From CAVYWD01 sp963772225 (lineage in GTDB: Bacteria; Myxococcota; Myxococcia; Myxococcales; UBA5297): a DNA stretch of 64,000 nt. The position numbers were made by a program, and so were the translations under genes. The DNA lies in contig CAVYWD010000003.1 of NCBI GenBank assembly GCA_963772225.1, forward strand, positions 248,001 through 312,000, read 5' to 3'. Below, piece by piece: positions 7,765-18,661 of this stretch (position 1 is its first letter; the number at the start of each line of letters is the position of its first letter). The notes beneath the pieces are model-generated. The model did not search any database and was not told the origin of the DNA. It worked only from the letters and a program-made list of their open reading frames with translations.

Positions 7765-8851
7765 ATGCAGAAGAAGCTGAAGGTCGGGGTACTTGGGTGC
7801 GACCGGAATGGTCGGCCAGCGGTTCGTGTCGCTCCTCGCCGAGCACCCATGGTTCGAGGTGACCGTCGTCGCGGCGAGCGCCGGCTCGGCGGGGAAGAGC
7901 TACGCCGAGGCGGTGCGCGGCCGCTGGGCCATGAAGGGAGCCGTCCCGGCGGCGACCGCCGGCCTGACCGTCCTGGACGCCTCCGAGGTGAACCGCATCG
8001 CGCCGTCGGTGGACTTCGCCTTCTGCGCGGTGGACATGCCCAAGGCCGAGACGGCGGAGCTGGAGGAGCGCTACGCGCGCGCCGAGACGCCGGTCGTCTC
8101 CAACAACAGCGCCCACCGCTGGACCCCCGACGTGCCCATGATGGTCCCGGAGCTCAACTCCGACCATGCCGCGGTCATCGAGTCGCAGCGGCGGCGGCTG
8201 GGCGTCAGGCGCGGGTTCATCGCGGTGAAGCCCAACTGCTCCATTCAGAGCTATGTGCCCGCCTTGCACCCGCTGTTGGAGTTCGGCCTGGAGAAGGTCG
8301 CCGTCTGCACCTACCAGGCTATTTCCGGGGCCGGAAAGACCTTCGAGAGCTGGCCGGAGATGGTGGACAACGTCATTCCGTTCATCAAAGGCGAGGAGGA
8401 GAAGAGCGAGAAGGAGCCGCTGAAGATCTGGGGGCGCGTCGAGGGCGGGAAGGTCGTCCCGGCCGAGCGGCCCGCCATCAGCGCCCAGTGCATCCGCGTG
8501 CCGGTGTCCGACGGGCACCTGGCCGCAATCTTCGCCTCCTTCGCGAGGAAGCCTGGCAAGGACGAGATCTTGAAGCGCTGGAAGGAGTTTTCGGGCAAGC
8601 CGCAGGCGCTCCGGCTGCCGAGCGCGCCGGCGCCGTTCCTCCAGTACTTCGAGGACGAGTCGCGCCCGCAGACCCGGCTCGACCGCGACGCCGGCGGCGG
8701 GCAGGGGGTGACCATCGGCCGGCTGCGCCCCGATTCCCTCTTCGACTGGCGATTCGTGGCGCTCTCGCACAATACGGTGCGCGGCGCGGCGGGCGGCGCG
8801 GTGCTCACCGCGGAGCTGCTCGCGGCGGAGAAGTGGATCGAGGCGAGGTGA
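7765..8851 (+). CDS. asd: Aspartate-semialdehyde dehydrogenase, frameshifted near its start
   Basis: This enzyme reduces aspartyl phosphate to aspartate semialdehyde for Lys, Met and Thr synthesis. The first nine codons read MQKKLKVGV from the ATG at 7765. A 1-base insertion in the G run at about 7796-7798 then breaks the frame, and GATGMVGQRF continues in the +1 frame to 8851. Repairing it gives about 360 residues of the archaeal/fungal-like type: the nucleotide-binding GATGMVG, SNNSAHR, the nucleophile in KPNCSIQS, and QAISGAGK. Everything after the break is intact. Because the pathway is normally essential, a sequencing error is more likely than true loss; alternatively a TTG at 7793 could start a shortened protein. 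Confidence 0.87.
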
Positions 8852-8867
8852 GAGGCGAGCCAACCCC

Positions 8868-9146
8868 GTGTCCGTCCACGACGAGCCGAAGATCGCGGTC
8901 GCCCTCAAGTACGACAAGGAGGTGGACAACGCCCCCAAAATCGTCGCCAAGGGGATGCTCACCCGGGCCGACCAGATCCTGGAGATCGCCAAGAAAAATG
9001 GCGTCCCAGTCATGCGCAACGTCCCCCTCGCGCACGCCTTGAGCCACCTGGAGATCGGCGACGAGATCCCCGAAGCGCTGTACGACGCCGTGGCCGAGGT
9101 CCTCAACTACGTGTTCGAGGTTTCCCGCGAGGAAGCGGGAAGCTGA
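8868..9146 (+). CDS. Stand-alone FlhB/EscU C-terminal domain protein (FhlB-like)
   Basis: A 92-residue cytoplasmic protein that matches only the soluble C-terminal domain of FlhB/YscU/EscU. It has the VALKYDKEVDNAPKIVAKG segment and NVPLAHALSHLEIGDEIPEALYDAVAEVL. The family NPTH autocleavage site is not present. In some bacteria such short paralogs (FhlB, YlqH) can partly replace the FlhB tail in flagellar export switching. No flagellar or type III secretion gene is near. The start is a GTG 16 bases after the asd stop, so it is probably in the asd transcript. Confidence 0.82.
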   Translation: MSVHDEPKIAVALKYDKEVDNAPKIVAKGMLTRADQILEIAKKNGVPVMRNVPLAHALSHLEIGDEIPEALYDAVAEVLNYVFEVSREEAGS

Positions 9147-9258
9147 CGTCGTCCATGCCCCGCGTGGGGCAACTTGTCAACCGCCGGCTCCATCCGCACT
9201 CTTCGCGGGCGCGCCGAATCCGTTGTCGAGCCCCAGAGAGAGCGCGCCGAGGTGGGAA

Positions 9259-9888
9259 ATGAAGAAAGGTTCGGCGCCCCGGCAACCCGCGGAGTCGCAT
9301 CCCAAGCCGGGCTCTCATGCCTGTCTGGTGGTGGGCGAGCCCAACACCCTAGGCGGAGCGCTGGACTACGTCGCCGAGGGCATCGAGGCGGGCGAGCCCT
9401 GCGCAGTCCTCGCCTACGCGCGGTTCAACGAGCGCCTCTCGGCGCAGCTCCGCGACCTGCACGGCGTCGACCTCCGCCGCGCCATGCTCGACGCTCGCCT
9501 CTCGTGTATGAGCGGCGCCAGCACTGCGCGTGCGATGCGCTCGGGCCTCCAGCAGTTCTTCAGCCACCGCCGCGGTCGCAAGGGCGGGCGGCTGCTCTGC
9601 TGCCTGGGCTTCGGGGAGGAGGGGTGGCCGGAGGACAGCGAGCTCCTTCAGCTGGAGGTCCAGCTGACCGAGCTGTGTACCGAGCTCAACGTGAGCGCGC
9701 TCTGCCTGTACGACACCCGGCAGCTCAGCGGCCAACTCCTGCTCGAGGGCGGCTTGGGTTGCCATCGCACGGTGATCGTGCGCGGCCAGGCGCAGAAGAA
9801 CCCCTTCTTCTTCCATCCGGCGTCGCTCCAGCGCGAGCTGGCGGCCCGGCGCCGCGAGGAGACGCGGCTGCGCACGTGGATCATGTAG
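9259..9888 (+). CDS. MEDS-domain (DcmR-type sensory) protein
   Basis: A 209-residue protein that begins its domain at HACLVVGEPNTLGGALDYVAEGIEAGEPCAVLAY and continues with LCLYDTRQLSG. This is the pattern of MEDS domains, RecA/KaiC-like sensory modules found in DcmR regulators and next to histidine kinases. No DNA-binding or kinase domain is attached, and no Walker A motif is evident. I start at the ATG at 9259, which has GAGG about six bases upstream; the in-frame TTG at 9223 has no ribosome site. The ligand and partner are unknown. Confidence 0.75.
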   Translation: MKKGSAPRQPAESHPKPGSHACLVVGEPNTLGGALDYVAEGIEAGEPCAVLAYARFNERLSAQLRDLHGVDLRRAMLDARLSCMSGASTARAMRSGLQQFFSHRRGRKGGRLLCCLGFGEEGWPEDSELLQLEVQLTELCTELNVSALCLYDTRQLSGQLLLEGGLGCHRTVIVRGQAQKNPFFFHPASLQRELAARRREETRLRTWIM

Positions 9889-9918
9889 CGCGCGAGATTC
9901 CCGCTCGCGCGACGAGAA

Positions 9919-9950
9919 ACGCCGCCGGCCCAGGTGGGCGCCGGCGGCGT
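9919..9950 (-). terminator. GC-rich intrinsic terminator between convergent genes
   Basis: An 11-bp stem (9919-9929 with 9940-9950) encloses a 10-base loop. On the minus strand it is followed by TTTCTC, so it best serves the Spy-like gene's 3' end region. It lies between the convergent MEDS and Spy-like genes and may act in both directions. Confidence 0.6.
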
Positions 9951-9976
9951 CTTCGTGCCGATTCGTGTCACTCGCC

Positions 9977-10605
9977 TCAGCGGGCGCGCGCCTCGACCAA
10001 CGCGATGAACTCGGGGGAGACGGCCGTCACCATCAACTGGTGCTGGTGCGGGTGCTTGCCGTCCATGGGGCCGTGCATGCCCTGGTGGCCCGGGCCGGCG
10101 CCTTTCTCGGGGCCGCCGTAGCCGCCTTCTTCCACTTCGCCGTCGGGGCCGCCAGCGGGGCGCGGGTCGAACTGGGCCAGGCTCTGGACCTGCTCCGGCG
10201 TCGCGATGGCGCGGGCCTTTTGGCGCAGGGCCTTCATCTTCTGGTGGATGTCCTTGAACTGCCCTTCGCCGCGGGCCTGCTTGAGGGCGTTCACCGAGGC
10301 GTCCGAGGCCACGCCGTTCTTTCGGATGTCGTCGCGGATTTGGGTGAGCGCGGCGGCGACCTGCGGCTTGCGCTTGGCCTGATCGGCGCGGATCTGCTCG
10401 AGCAGCGCCTGGCCATCTTTGAGGACGGGCAGGAGCTTTTGCGCCTGGTCCCGGCTCAGGTTGAGCAGGTGGTCGAGCTTGGCCGCGGCGATCTCTGGCG
10501 CAGGTGCTGGAGATCCGGATCGGCGGCGAGCGGCCCCGGCCCCACTGGATTGGCCGCCGCGAGCGCAGGCAGCGCGGCCAGGGCGAAAGCGAGAAGCTTC
10601 TTCAT
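9977..10605 (-). CDS. Spy/CpxP-like periplasmic protein, frameshifted after the signal peptide
   Basis: The ATG at 10605 has a strong AGGAGG eight bases upstream and opens a signal peptide (MKKLLAFALAALPALAAA). After about 36 residues the frame must move by one base near 10498 to reach EIAAAKLDHLLNLSRDQAQKLLPVL, which then runs to the stop at 9977. The mature part is a helical, charged LTXXQ-type protein with ATPEQVQSLAQF, ending in a Gly/His-rich tail (GHQGMHGPMDGKHPHQHQ) that could bind metal. Spy-like proteins are periplasmic chaperones or metal-stress proteins. The missing base (CAGAG for CAGGAG) may be a sequence error. Confidence 0.68.
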
Positions 10606-10652
10606 GAGTGCAACCTCCTGTTTGACCGGAGCACCCGAGGCGCGACCGCGAG

Positions 10653-11759
10653 TTAAACCGACGGGTCGGCTTGGAGGTCCGAGGGGCGGACGCCCTTCCC
10701 CGAGGCGATCTGGGCGAGCTTGAGCTCGAGCGCGTCCAGGAGCTCGCGGTTGCCGTCCTGGCGCCAAGCCGAGAGCCGCTCCTCGAAGGTCGGCAGGCGG
10801 GAGAGGAACCGCGCCAAGGCCTCCTCCGTGATCTGCGGAGCGAAGACCCCGTATCCCTCGCGCTCCAGGTACCGCGCGTTGAGAACTTGCTCGAACTGCC
10901 CGCCGACGGGCACACAGAGCATGGGCTTGTGCAGGTAGACCGCCTCGCCCATGAGCGTAAAGCCGCCGTTGGCGATCACCGCGCGCGCCGTCCGCAGGTC
11001 GTCGATGAACCCCTTCTCGCTGAACGGCCGATAGGTGAGGTTCTCGTCGACCAGGTCTTCCTTGAGGTCGCGCCGCAGGCCGTAGACCTTGCAGGGCAGC
11101 CGTACGGCCTTGAGGAGCGCGGGCAGGTCCGCATTGGAGGTCGAGGTGGAATAGACGAGGAGGTGCTCGCCTCGCTCCGAGCGAGCTGCGAGGATCTCCG
11201 GGCGGAGGATGGGCGGGTGGAGCGAGGTCCGCTCCTTGCGCACGGGCGGGTAGAAGAACGTGGCGACGAAGTAGTGCTGGCAGCCCGGGACCTTGCTTTT
11301 GACGATGCCCTTGGCCAGCTGAAAGTCCGCCTCGTACCCGGCGGTGATGGACGGGTCGTGCCGGCAGCGGTTGATGACCTGCATGTTGTCGATGCTCACG
11401 ATCGGCAGCATCCAGTTGAGGGCGTAGAGGTAGGCGAAGCTGTCGAAGTCGGTGATCACGCACTCGGGCGTGAAGCGCTCTTTGATCTCGAAGTACTGGC
11501 GGATGTTCTCGGGCACGCCGCCCACCGCTGCCCTGGCGTTCTGCAGCGCGGTCTTCAGCTTGTTCACCGCGTTGTCCTCATAGGCGAGGGTGGCGCCCCA
11601 GATCTTGTGCACGTTCGGAAACCGCGCCGAGAGGAAGTCGTAGGCGCGCCCCGAGGCCACCACGGTCACCTCGTGGCGCGCCGAAAGCGCCTCGAGGATC
11701 ACCCTCGACCGCGTGGCGTGGCCCATGCCCTCGCCGACGACGCCGTACAGGATTTTCAT
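10653..11759 (-). CDS. MJ1255/VC2487-type glycosyltransferase (GT28-like)
   Basis: A 368-residue GT-B glycosyltransferase. It opens with KILYGVVGEGMGHATRS, the glycine-rich acceptor-side loop of the MurG/GT28 group. It has the family segment SIDNMQVINRCRHD and ends with VIANGGFTLMGEAVYLHKPMLCVPVGGQFEQ, the sugar-nucleotide site. This family (TIGR00661/COG1819) is poorly characterised; the sugar donor and acceptor are unknown. The gene is preceded by a GGAG-type site close to the ATG at 11759 and has no obvious operon partner, since the Spy-like gene begins 47 bases after its stop. Confidence 0.87.
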   Translation of the reverse strand: MKILYGVVGEGMGHATRSRVILEALSARHEVTVVASGRAYDFLSARFPNVHKIWGATLAYEDNAVNKLKTALQNARAAVGGVPENIRQYFEIKERFTPECVITDFDSFAYLYALNWMLPIVSIDNMQVINRCRHDPSITAGYEADFQLAKGIVKSKVPGCQHYFVATFFYPPVRKERTSLHPPILRPEILAARSERGEHLLVYSTSTSNADLPALLKAVRLPCKVYGLRRDLKEDLVDENLTYRPFSEKGFIDDLRTARAVIANGGFTLMGEAVYLHKPMLCVPVGGQFEQVLNARYLEREGYGVFAPQITEEALARFLSRLPTFEERLSAWRQDGNRELLDALELKLAQIASGKGVRPSDLQADPSV

Positions 11760-11857
11760 TGGGAGCTCCCTCCATTCACTCGGGGCCGGAAGCTCCGGCC
11801 TTGCGCTGCGCGGGCGGGCGACATAGTCCGCGAAGGCGGTAGGTCTCGCGGCCTGCT

Positions 11858-12049
11858 CTAGCGCCTGCGGAAGACCTGATCGCTCGGGGTGTAGGGGATC
11901 TCTTCGCCGGGAGGCGGCGGCGCGGCGGGATCGCGCTTCGGCCTCTTGACGACTCCGGGGCCGAGGACGGTTCCCTCGACGAGCTTCTTCGGCGCTTTCG
12001 CCTTCGGCGGCGCGCCGGCGGACGCGGGTTTCTTCGGACTCTTGCTCAT
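11858..12049 (-). CDS. Small Lys/Pro/Ala-rich hypothetical protein
   Basis: A 63-residue basic, low-complexity protein (MSKSPKKPASAG at the start, EEIPYTPSDQVFRRR at the end). It is not a recognised family. The first half is Lys/Ala/Pro-rich and probably disordered, while the C-terminal 15 residues look like a conserved short motif. The ATG at 12049 has only a weak GGGG upstream. It lies in the same direction as the glycosyltransferase gene, 98 bases before it. Confidence 0.5.
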   Translation of the reverse strand: MSKSPKKPASAGAPPKAKAPKKLVEGTVLGPGVVKRPKRDPAAPPPPGEEIPYTPSDQVFRRR

Positions 12050-12133
12050 GCGCCCCGGAATTGGACTCGCCCGCCGCCCTGGCGTCAAGTCGAGGTTTTT
12101 AGGGCGGCTCCGCGCGCGAGCCTCACCCCCCAA

Positions 12134-12159
12134 CCCCCTCCCCGCTTGCGGGGAGGGGG
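12134..12159. repeat. Perfect C/G-tract hairpin (CCCCCTCCCCG / CGGGGAGGGGG)
   Basis: An 11- to 12-base perfect inverted repeat with a tiny loop sits in the 240-base gap between two minus-strand genes. Similar C-rich/G-rich hairpins are scattered through intergenic DNA of many GC-rich genomes. No T run follows on either strand, so I call it a repeat rather than a terminator. Confidence 0.6.
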
Positions 12160-12288
12160 CGAAGGGGGGAGAGGTCGTCGGCTCCCAGTCTTTCGACTCG
12201 ACAAGCCCGAGATGGTCTGTCGGCTCACGCGAGTCGCCGAGTGCAAAGGCGTCCCACCTCGCCCGGAGCGAGAGCTTCTTTCTTGGCT

Positions 12289-12744
12289 TTAGCTCGTGCT
12301 CCGTTGGCGCCGGGCCAGGCTGACGTAGGCCTGGAACTCCGGCGAAGCCACGCGCATGAGGAGCAGGTGCACGGTCACCGGGCGATCGTCCTGGGCCAAG
12401 GTCAGCGTGCGCTGCTCGGCGTGGCCGATCTCCAGCTCGCCTGATTCGGCTCTGGCACGGTCGGGCAAGGTCAGCTGGAGCTGGACGTGATAGCTGCTCC
12501 CGTCGCGCTCGGGAAGGAGGTGCAGGTCGACCTTCGGCCTGTCGGGCTGGTCCGGGTCCAGGAGCCGCATGGTGAGCTCTCTCCCGCTCGCTCCCAAGAG
12601 CATGGGCTTGGCGATCACCCGGCCTTCGCTCTCGATCTGCAGGGCGAAGAACAGCTTCTCGTCCGACGGCCGCGCGAAGAGGCCTGCACAGGCGACCAGC
12701 AGGGCGCATGCGCCGATCAAAACCGCCAGGAACCGTCGGTCCAT
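12289..12744 (-). CDS. Putative lipoprotein of unknown function
   Basis: A 151-residue protein with a short charged start, a hydrophobic stretch and a possible lipobox LVAC at residues 14-17. The mature part has no recognised domain. It looks like a beta-rich module, with IESEGRVIAKPMLLGASGRELTMRL and repeated VQLQLTLP and VTVHLLLM strands, and may be an export chaperone-like or bookkeeping lipoprotein. The ATG at 12744 has GGGAGGAG seven bases upstream, which decides it over an in-frame start at 12798. Function unknown. Confidence 0.7.
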   Translation of the reverse strand: MDRRFLAVLIGACALLVACAGLFARPSDEKLFFALQIESEGRVIAKPMLLGASGRELTMRLLDPDQPDRPKVDLHLLPERDGSSYHVQLQLTLPDRARAESGELEIGHAEQRTLTLAQDDRPVTVHLLLMRVASPEFQAYVSLARRQRSTS

Positions 12745-13018
12745 GTTGGTTCTCCTCCCACGGGTGTGCCGCGCACTCTGAAGCAAGACATACGCCATCG
12801 GCCACAGACGGCGAAACAGGCGGTTGCGTCTCGGGCCGCCGCCGCCTTTGCCAACTTGCCACGCCCGCGCGTGGTTAAATGCGACAGCTTGTCAACGCCT
12901 CGCCGGTCCACCGATTGCGCGAGCCGCTGCTGTATTCCGCGCTTCGGCAGCCGCGCCTCGCGCGCGCGGGGCCCGAGCTAGATTCCGCGAACCGTTCCAT
13001 CCCGTCCAAGGAGGCGCC

Positions 13019-13366
13019 GTGGCGACAGACTGCCTTTTTTGCAAGATTATCGACGGTCAGATCCCTTCGAAGCGCGTTTACGAGGACGACCTCGCGACGG
13101 CCATCGAGGATCTCAACCCGCAGGCTCCCACGCACGTCTTGGTCCTCCCCAAGCGGCACATCGCGACGCTCAACGACTTCCTGCCGGCGGATGATGCGCT
13201 CATCGGCCACCTGGTGGCAGTCGCCGCCCAGATCGCCCGCGATCGCGGGCACGCCGAAGGCGGCTACCGCACCGTGTTCAATTGCAATCGCGACGGGGGG
13301 CAGACGGTCTTTCACGTTCACCTTCACTTGCTCGCGGGCCGATCGTTCCGCTGGCCGCCAGGGTAG
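13019..13366 (+). CDS. HIT family (histidine triad) protein
   Basis: A 115-residue histidine-triad nucleotide-binding protein of the HINT type. It begins DCLFCKIIDGQIPSKRVYEDD, has APTHVLVLPKRHI in the middle and ends with the catalytic triad HVHLHLLAGR. HINT enzymes hydrolyse AMP-lysine or other nucleoside phosphoramidates in the cytoplasm. I take the GTG at 13019, four bases after AAGGAGG; the longer frame from 12824 has no start support. Length and motifs are typical. Confidence 0.92.
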   Translation: MATDCLFCKIIDGQIPSKRVYEDDLATAIEDLNPQAPTHVLVLPKRHIATLNDFLPADDALIGHLVAVAAQIARDRGHAEGGYRTVFNCNRDGGQTVFHVHLHLLAGRSFRWPPG

Positions 13367-14223
13367 ACAGCCGGGGCGCGCCGTCCGTTTGGCCGGACGG
13401 AATAGGAGTGCCACGGGGAGCTCTAAACCTTCATGCCCGGCCGGGGGCCGGGCTGAAGAACGGCCCTTCGCCCGAAGGCCCGCGGGCCTCGACGAGCGCC
13501 GTCCCGTACAGCGCCTGGAGCCTCTCCGCGGTGAGGACTTCGCGGGCCGGGCCCTGGGCGACGAGCGCGCCTCCGCGCAGGAGCAGGGCGCGGTCGGACC
13601 AGCCGGCGGCCAGGTTCGGGTCGTGCAACGCGACCAGCACGCAGAGGCCGGCGTCGGCGAGCGCGCGCGCTCGATCCAGCACCTGCGCCTGGTGCCCCAG
13701 GTCCAGGAAGGCCGTCGGCTCGTCCAGCAGCAGGAGCCGGGGCCGCTGCGCGAGCGCGCGGGCCAGGAATGCCCTGCGCTTCTCTCCGCCGGACAAGGTG
13801 TCGATGGGCCGGTCCGCCAGGGCGAGGACGTCCGCCTGGCGCATCGCCTCCTCGGCGAGGCGCGCGTCTTCGGACCCCTCGAGCGCGAACCTCCCGAGGT
13901 GCGGCGCCCGGCCCATCAGCGCCAGCTCCCGGACGGTGAAGGGCACGTCGGCCGGCGGGTCCTGAGCCACCAGCGCGACCTTCTGCGCGACCGCGCGCCG
14001 CCCCAGCGCCGCGAGCGGGGTGCCCTCGAGCCAGACCTCGCCTTCGGCCGGCACCAGCCCGGCGAGGGCCCGCAGCAGCGTGCTCTTCCCCGCGCCGTTC
14101 GGCCCTAGCAAGGCGGTGACGGTGCCCGCCCTCGCCTCGAAGCTCGCGCCGCGCACGGCGGGCCGTCCGCCGTAATGGCAGGAGACCGACCGAGCCCTCA
14201 GGAGCGGGGCTCTCTGGGCGTCG

Positions 14224-16509
<2,286 letters not shown>

Positions 16510-16734
16510 AGGGTTCTGGGCTCGCCGGCCCGGACCGTGGGGCAGGATCGCTCGTGGATGTCCGGCCACTCTACCAACAACGCCCCTCGGGCGGAAATCA
16601 CCCGGGGGCCCGGCGCGGCCCGGCCGACCCGAGCCGGCTGACGGCGGAGCGAAGACGGGCTTTCGCGCAATTGCGGCCTTGGAGCGGCGGATTCCCTGTG
16701 GGCGTCGCCGGATCCGAAGGGGACCGGCAGGGCC

Positions 16735-17097
16735 ATCGCCGAGTTCTCGACCCTGCGCAGGACCGCCTACTCCGTCGAAGAGGCCGCCGGCCTGTTCGGA
16801 GTGAACCCGAGTCGCATCCGGCAGAGGCTGACGGCGCGCCCGCCGACGCTCTACGGCCTCAAAGAGGCCGGAGCGTGGCGGCTCCCGCGCTTCCAGTTCG
16901 ATGGGCGCCGGCTCATCCTCGGGATCGACCGCGTGGTTGCCGCCTTGCCTTCCGACGTGTCGCCCGTCGCGGTGGCGCGCTGGTTTGCCTCGCCGTGCCC
17001 GGACCTGGAGGTGGGTGATGTCGCCGTCAGCCCGAGGGAGTGGCTTCGGGCGGGAGGCGACGCGCTCGTTGCGGCGGAGGTCGCCCGAGGGCTGTGA
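16735..17097 (+). CDS. Orphan HTH protein resembling antitoxin-type DNA-binding proteins; start missing
   Basis: The frame reads TAYSVEEAAGLFGVNPSRIRQRL, an excisionase-like helix-turn-helix, then LYGLKEAGAWRLPRFQFDGR, GIDRVVAAL and SPREWLRAGGD. Related proteins, mostly actinobacterial as I recall them, often precede a RES-domain toxin. Here no toxin follows: the next gene is convergent and starts its 3' end at 17148. No normal start lies before the HTH; the frame is open from 16645, and the first standard start, GTG at 16801, falls inside the HTH. I place the left end at an ATC where homology seems to begin. It may be a decayed antitoxin. Confidence 0.5.
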   Translation: MAEFSTLRRTAYSVEEAAGLFGVNPSRIRQRLTARPPTLYGLKEAGAWRLPRFQFDGRRLILGIDRVVAALPSDVSPVAVARWFASPCPDLEVGDVAVSPREWLRAGGDALVAAEVARGL

Positions 17098-17147
17098 GGC
17101 CGAGCTTCGCGCCTCGGGGTTTGGGCCGCCGGGCGATGTCACGGCGA

Positions 17148-18266
17148 TCAGCCGCCCACGCGCTGGAGGAAGCGCTCGCGACGCTCGGCCGGCCAACGGC
17201 CGCAGAAGGCGGGCTTCTGAGCCATGATGCGCCGGGTGCACAGGCTGCAGGTCGGCGTGCAGACCTCGATGGGCTCCGGTGCGTCGCCGCGGGCCTTCTT
17301 CGGCCAGAGCGGGTCGGCGAAGAGGACGCGGCCCAGCCCGACCAGGTCGGCCTTCCCCTCGCGCAGGATCTCCTCGGCGGCCTCGGGGCGCTGGATGCGG
17401 CCGGCGGCGATGACCGGGACGCCTGGCAACGCCGCCTTCACGGCCGCGGCGAACGGCACCATGAATTGCTCTTTGCGATCCTCCTCGATGTAGCGCGGAA
17501 GGGCGAAGGAGTCGTAGCAGCCGATCATCACCGAGAGGTAGGCGGCGCCCGCGCGGGCGAGCTCGCGGGCGAAGGGGACGGTCTCGTCGAGCGTCAGGCC
17601 GCCCGGGACGAACTCGTCGGCGAGCAGCCGGTAGCCGACCGGGAAGCCCGCGCCCACAGCGCCCCGGACGGCGGCGAGCACCTCGAGCGGAAAGCGCATC
17701 CGCGCCGCCAGGTCGCCGCCGTAGCCGTCGCGGCGGAGGTTCGTGCGCGGGGAGACGAACTGCGTGAGCAGGTACCCGGTGCCGCCGTGGAGCTCCACGG
17801 CGTCGAACCCGGCCTCCTTGGCGCGGCGCGCGCCCTCGGCGAACGCCCGGATGACGCGGTCGATGTCGGCCGGCTCCATGGCCTTCGGGGTGACGCCCCA
17901 GGTCTCGACGGCGGAGGGCGCAATACGGTCGGGCCGGCGCGCGTAGCGGCCGGCGTGGTGGAGCTGGAGGACCGCCGGCGCTCCGCGGCTTCGAATGGCG
18001 GACGCGAGCTTCGCGAGGCCGGGGACGAAGCGGTCCTCGGAGATGAGCAGGGTCCGCGGGTTGCCCAGGCCGCACGGCTCGACGGTGACGTTCTCCACCA
18101 CGACAAGCCCTGCGCCCGAGTCGGCCATCTCGCCGTAGTAGTCGAGGACGAGGTCGTTCACCGCGTTGTCGGGATCGGGGTAGGCGAGGTAGAGCGGCAG
18201 GCAGACGACGCGGTTCTTGAGCTCGAGGGGGCCGAGGCGCAGGGGCGAAAAGAGCAGGGGGTGCAT
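17148..18266 (-). CDS. NADH:flavin oxidoreductase, Old Yellow Enzyme family
   Basis: A 372-residue FMN enzyme of the OYE/2-enoate reductase group. It starts LFSPLRLGPLELKNRVV, has LQLHHAGRYA, AFAEGARRAKEAGFDAVELHG and the GTGYLLTQFVSPRTN segment of the barrel. FMN-phosphate residues lie in AAGRIQRPEAAEEIL and LVGLGRVLFADP. The C-terminal cysteines CTPTCSLC and AFC suggest a [4Fe-4S] cluster as in the 2,4-dienoyl-CoA reductase N-terminal half, but the FAD/NAD domain is absent. The substrate is unknown. The ATG at 18266 has GAGG four bases upstream. Confidence 0.88.
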   Translation of the reverse strand: MHPLLFSPLRLGPLELKNRVVCLPLYLAYPDPDNAVNDLVLDYYGEMADSGAGLVVVENVTVEPCGLGNPRTLLISEDRFVPGLAKLASAIRSRGAPAVLQLHHAGRYARRPDRIAPSAVETWGVTPKAMEPADIDRVIRAFAEGARRAKEAGFDAVELHGGTGYLLTQFVSPRTNLRRDGYGGDLAARMRFPLEVLAAVRGAVGAGFPVGYRLLADEFVPGGLTLDETVPFARELARAGAAYLSVMIGCYDSFALPRYIEEDRKEQFMVPFAAAVKAALPGVPVIAAGRIQRPEAAEEILREGKADLVGLGRVLFADPLWPKKARGDAPEPIEVCTPTCSLCTRRIMAQKPAFCGRWPAERRERFLQRVGG

Positions 18267-18297
18267 GGGGCCTCGTTCACGAGTGATTGCGCGAAGG

Positions 18298-18543
18298 CTA
18301 GCACGCGCGGCCGGGCTTAGGAGGCGAGCGCGGCGGTCGTGAGCCGCAGTGGCCACAGGCGCAGGTTTCGCTCTGGCAATGGTCGTTGGCGTTGCAGGGA
18401 TTGTCCGGCGGGAGCTTCGCCGAGCAGGAGTCGTTGCTGCAATGGTCCTGGGCCGACTGGCAATCGGCGTCGGGGGTGCACGCTTGGCCAATCGCCCGGG
18501 CGGCGCTGACGCCGCCGGAGCAGAAGCTGGTCTGGTCTAAAGC
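18298..18543 (-). pseudogene. C-terminal fragment of a Cys-rich (myxobacterial-type) secreted protein
   Basis: The minus strand is open from 18543 to a TAG at 18298 and has ACTPDADCQSAQDHCSNDSC, then PCNANDHCQSETCACGHCG: ten cysteines in evenly spaced pairs, as in the Cys-rich repeats of many Myxococcota surface proteins. The frame is closed upstream by a TGA and has no start codon, so only the 81-residue tail survives. It lies just upstream of the oxidoreductase gene and downstream of the IPT/TIG lipoprotein gene. Confidence 0.55.
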
Positions 18544-18563
18544 TCAGTCGCCCGGTCGACTGA
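18544..18563 (-). terminator. Short hairpin after the IPT/TIG lipoprotein gene
   Basis: TCAGTCG at 18544-18550 pairs with CGACTGA at 18557-18563 around a 6-base loop. On the minus strand GCTTTA follows. It lies about 100 bases beyond the lipoprotein gene stop at 18662 and is a plausible but weak terminator. Confidence 0.4.
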
Positions 18564-18661
18564 ACAGGCGTTCGGATTCCTTCCTGTTGCCGCCTTCGGC
18601 CCTTCCGAATGGATTTCGATCACCTTACCTGTCAGCATCTGTCCGGCGTTTGGCGGCGAAT

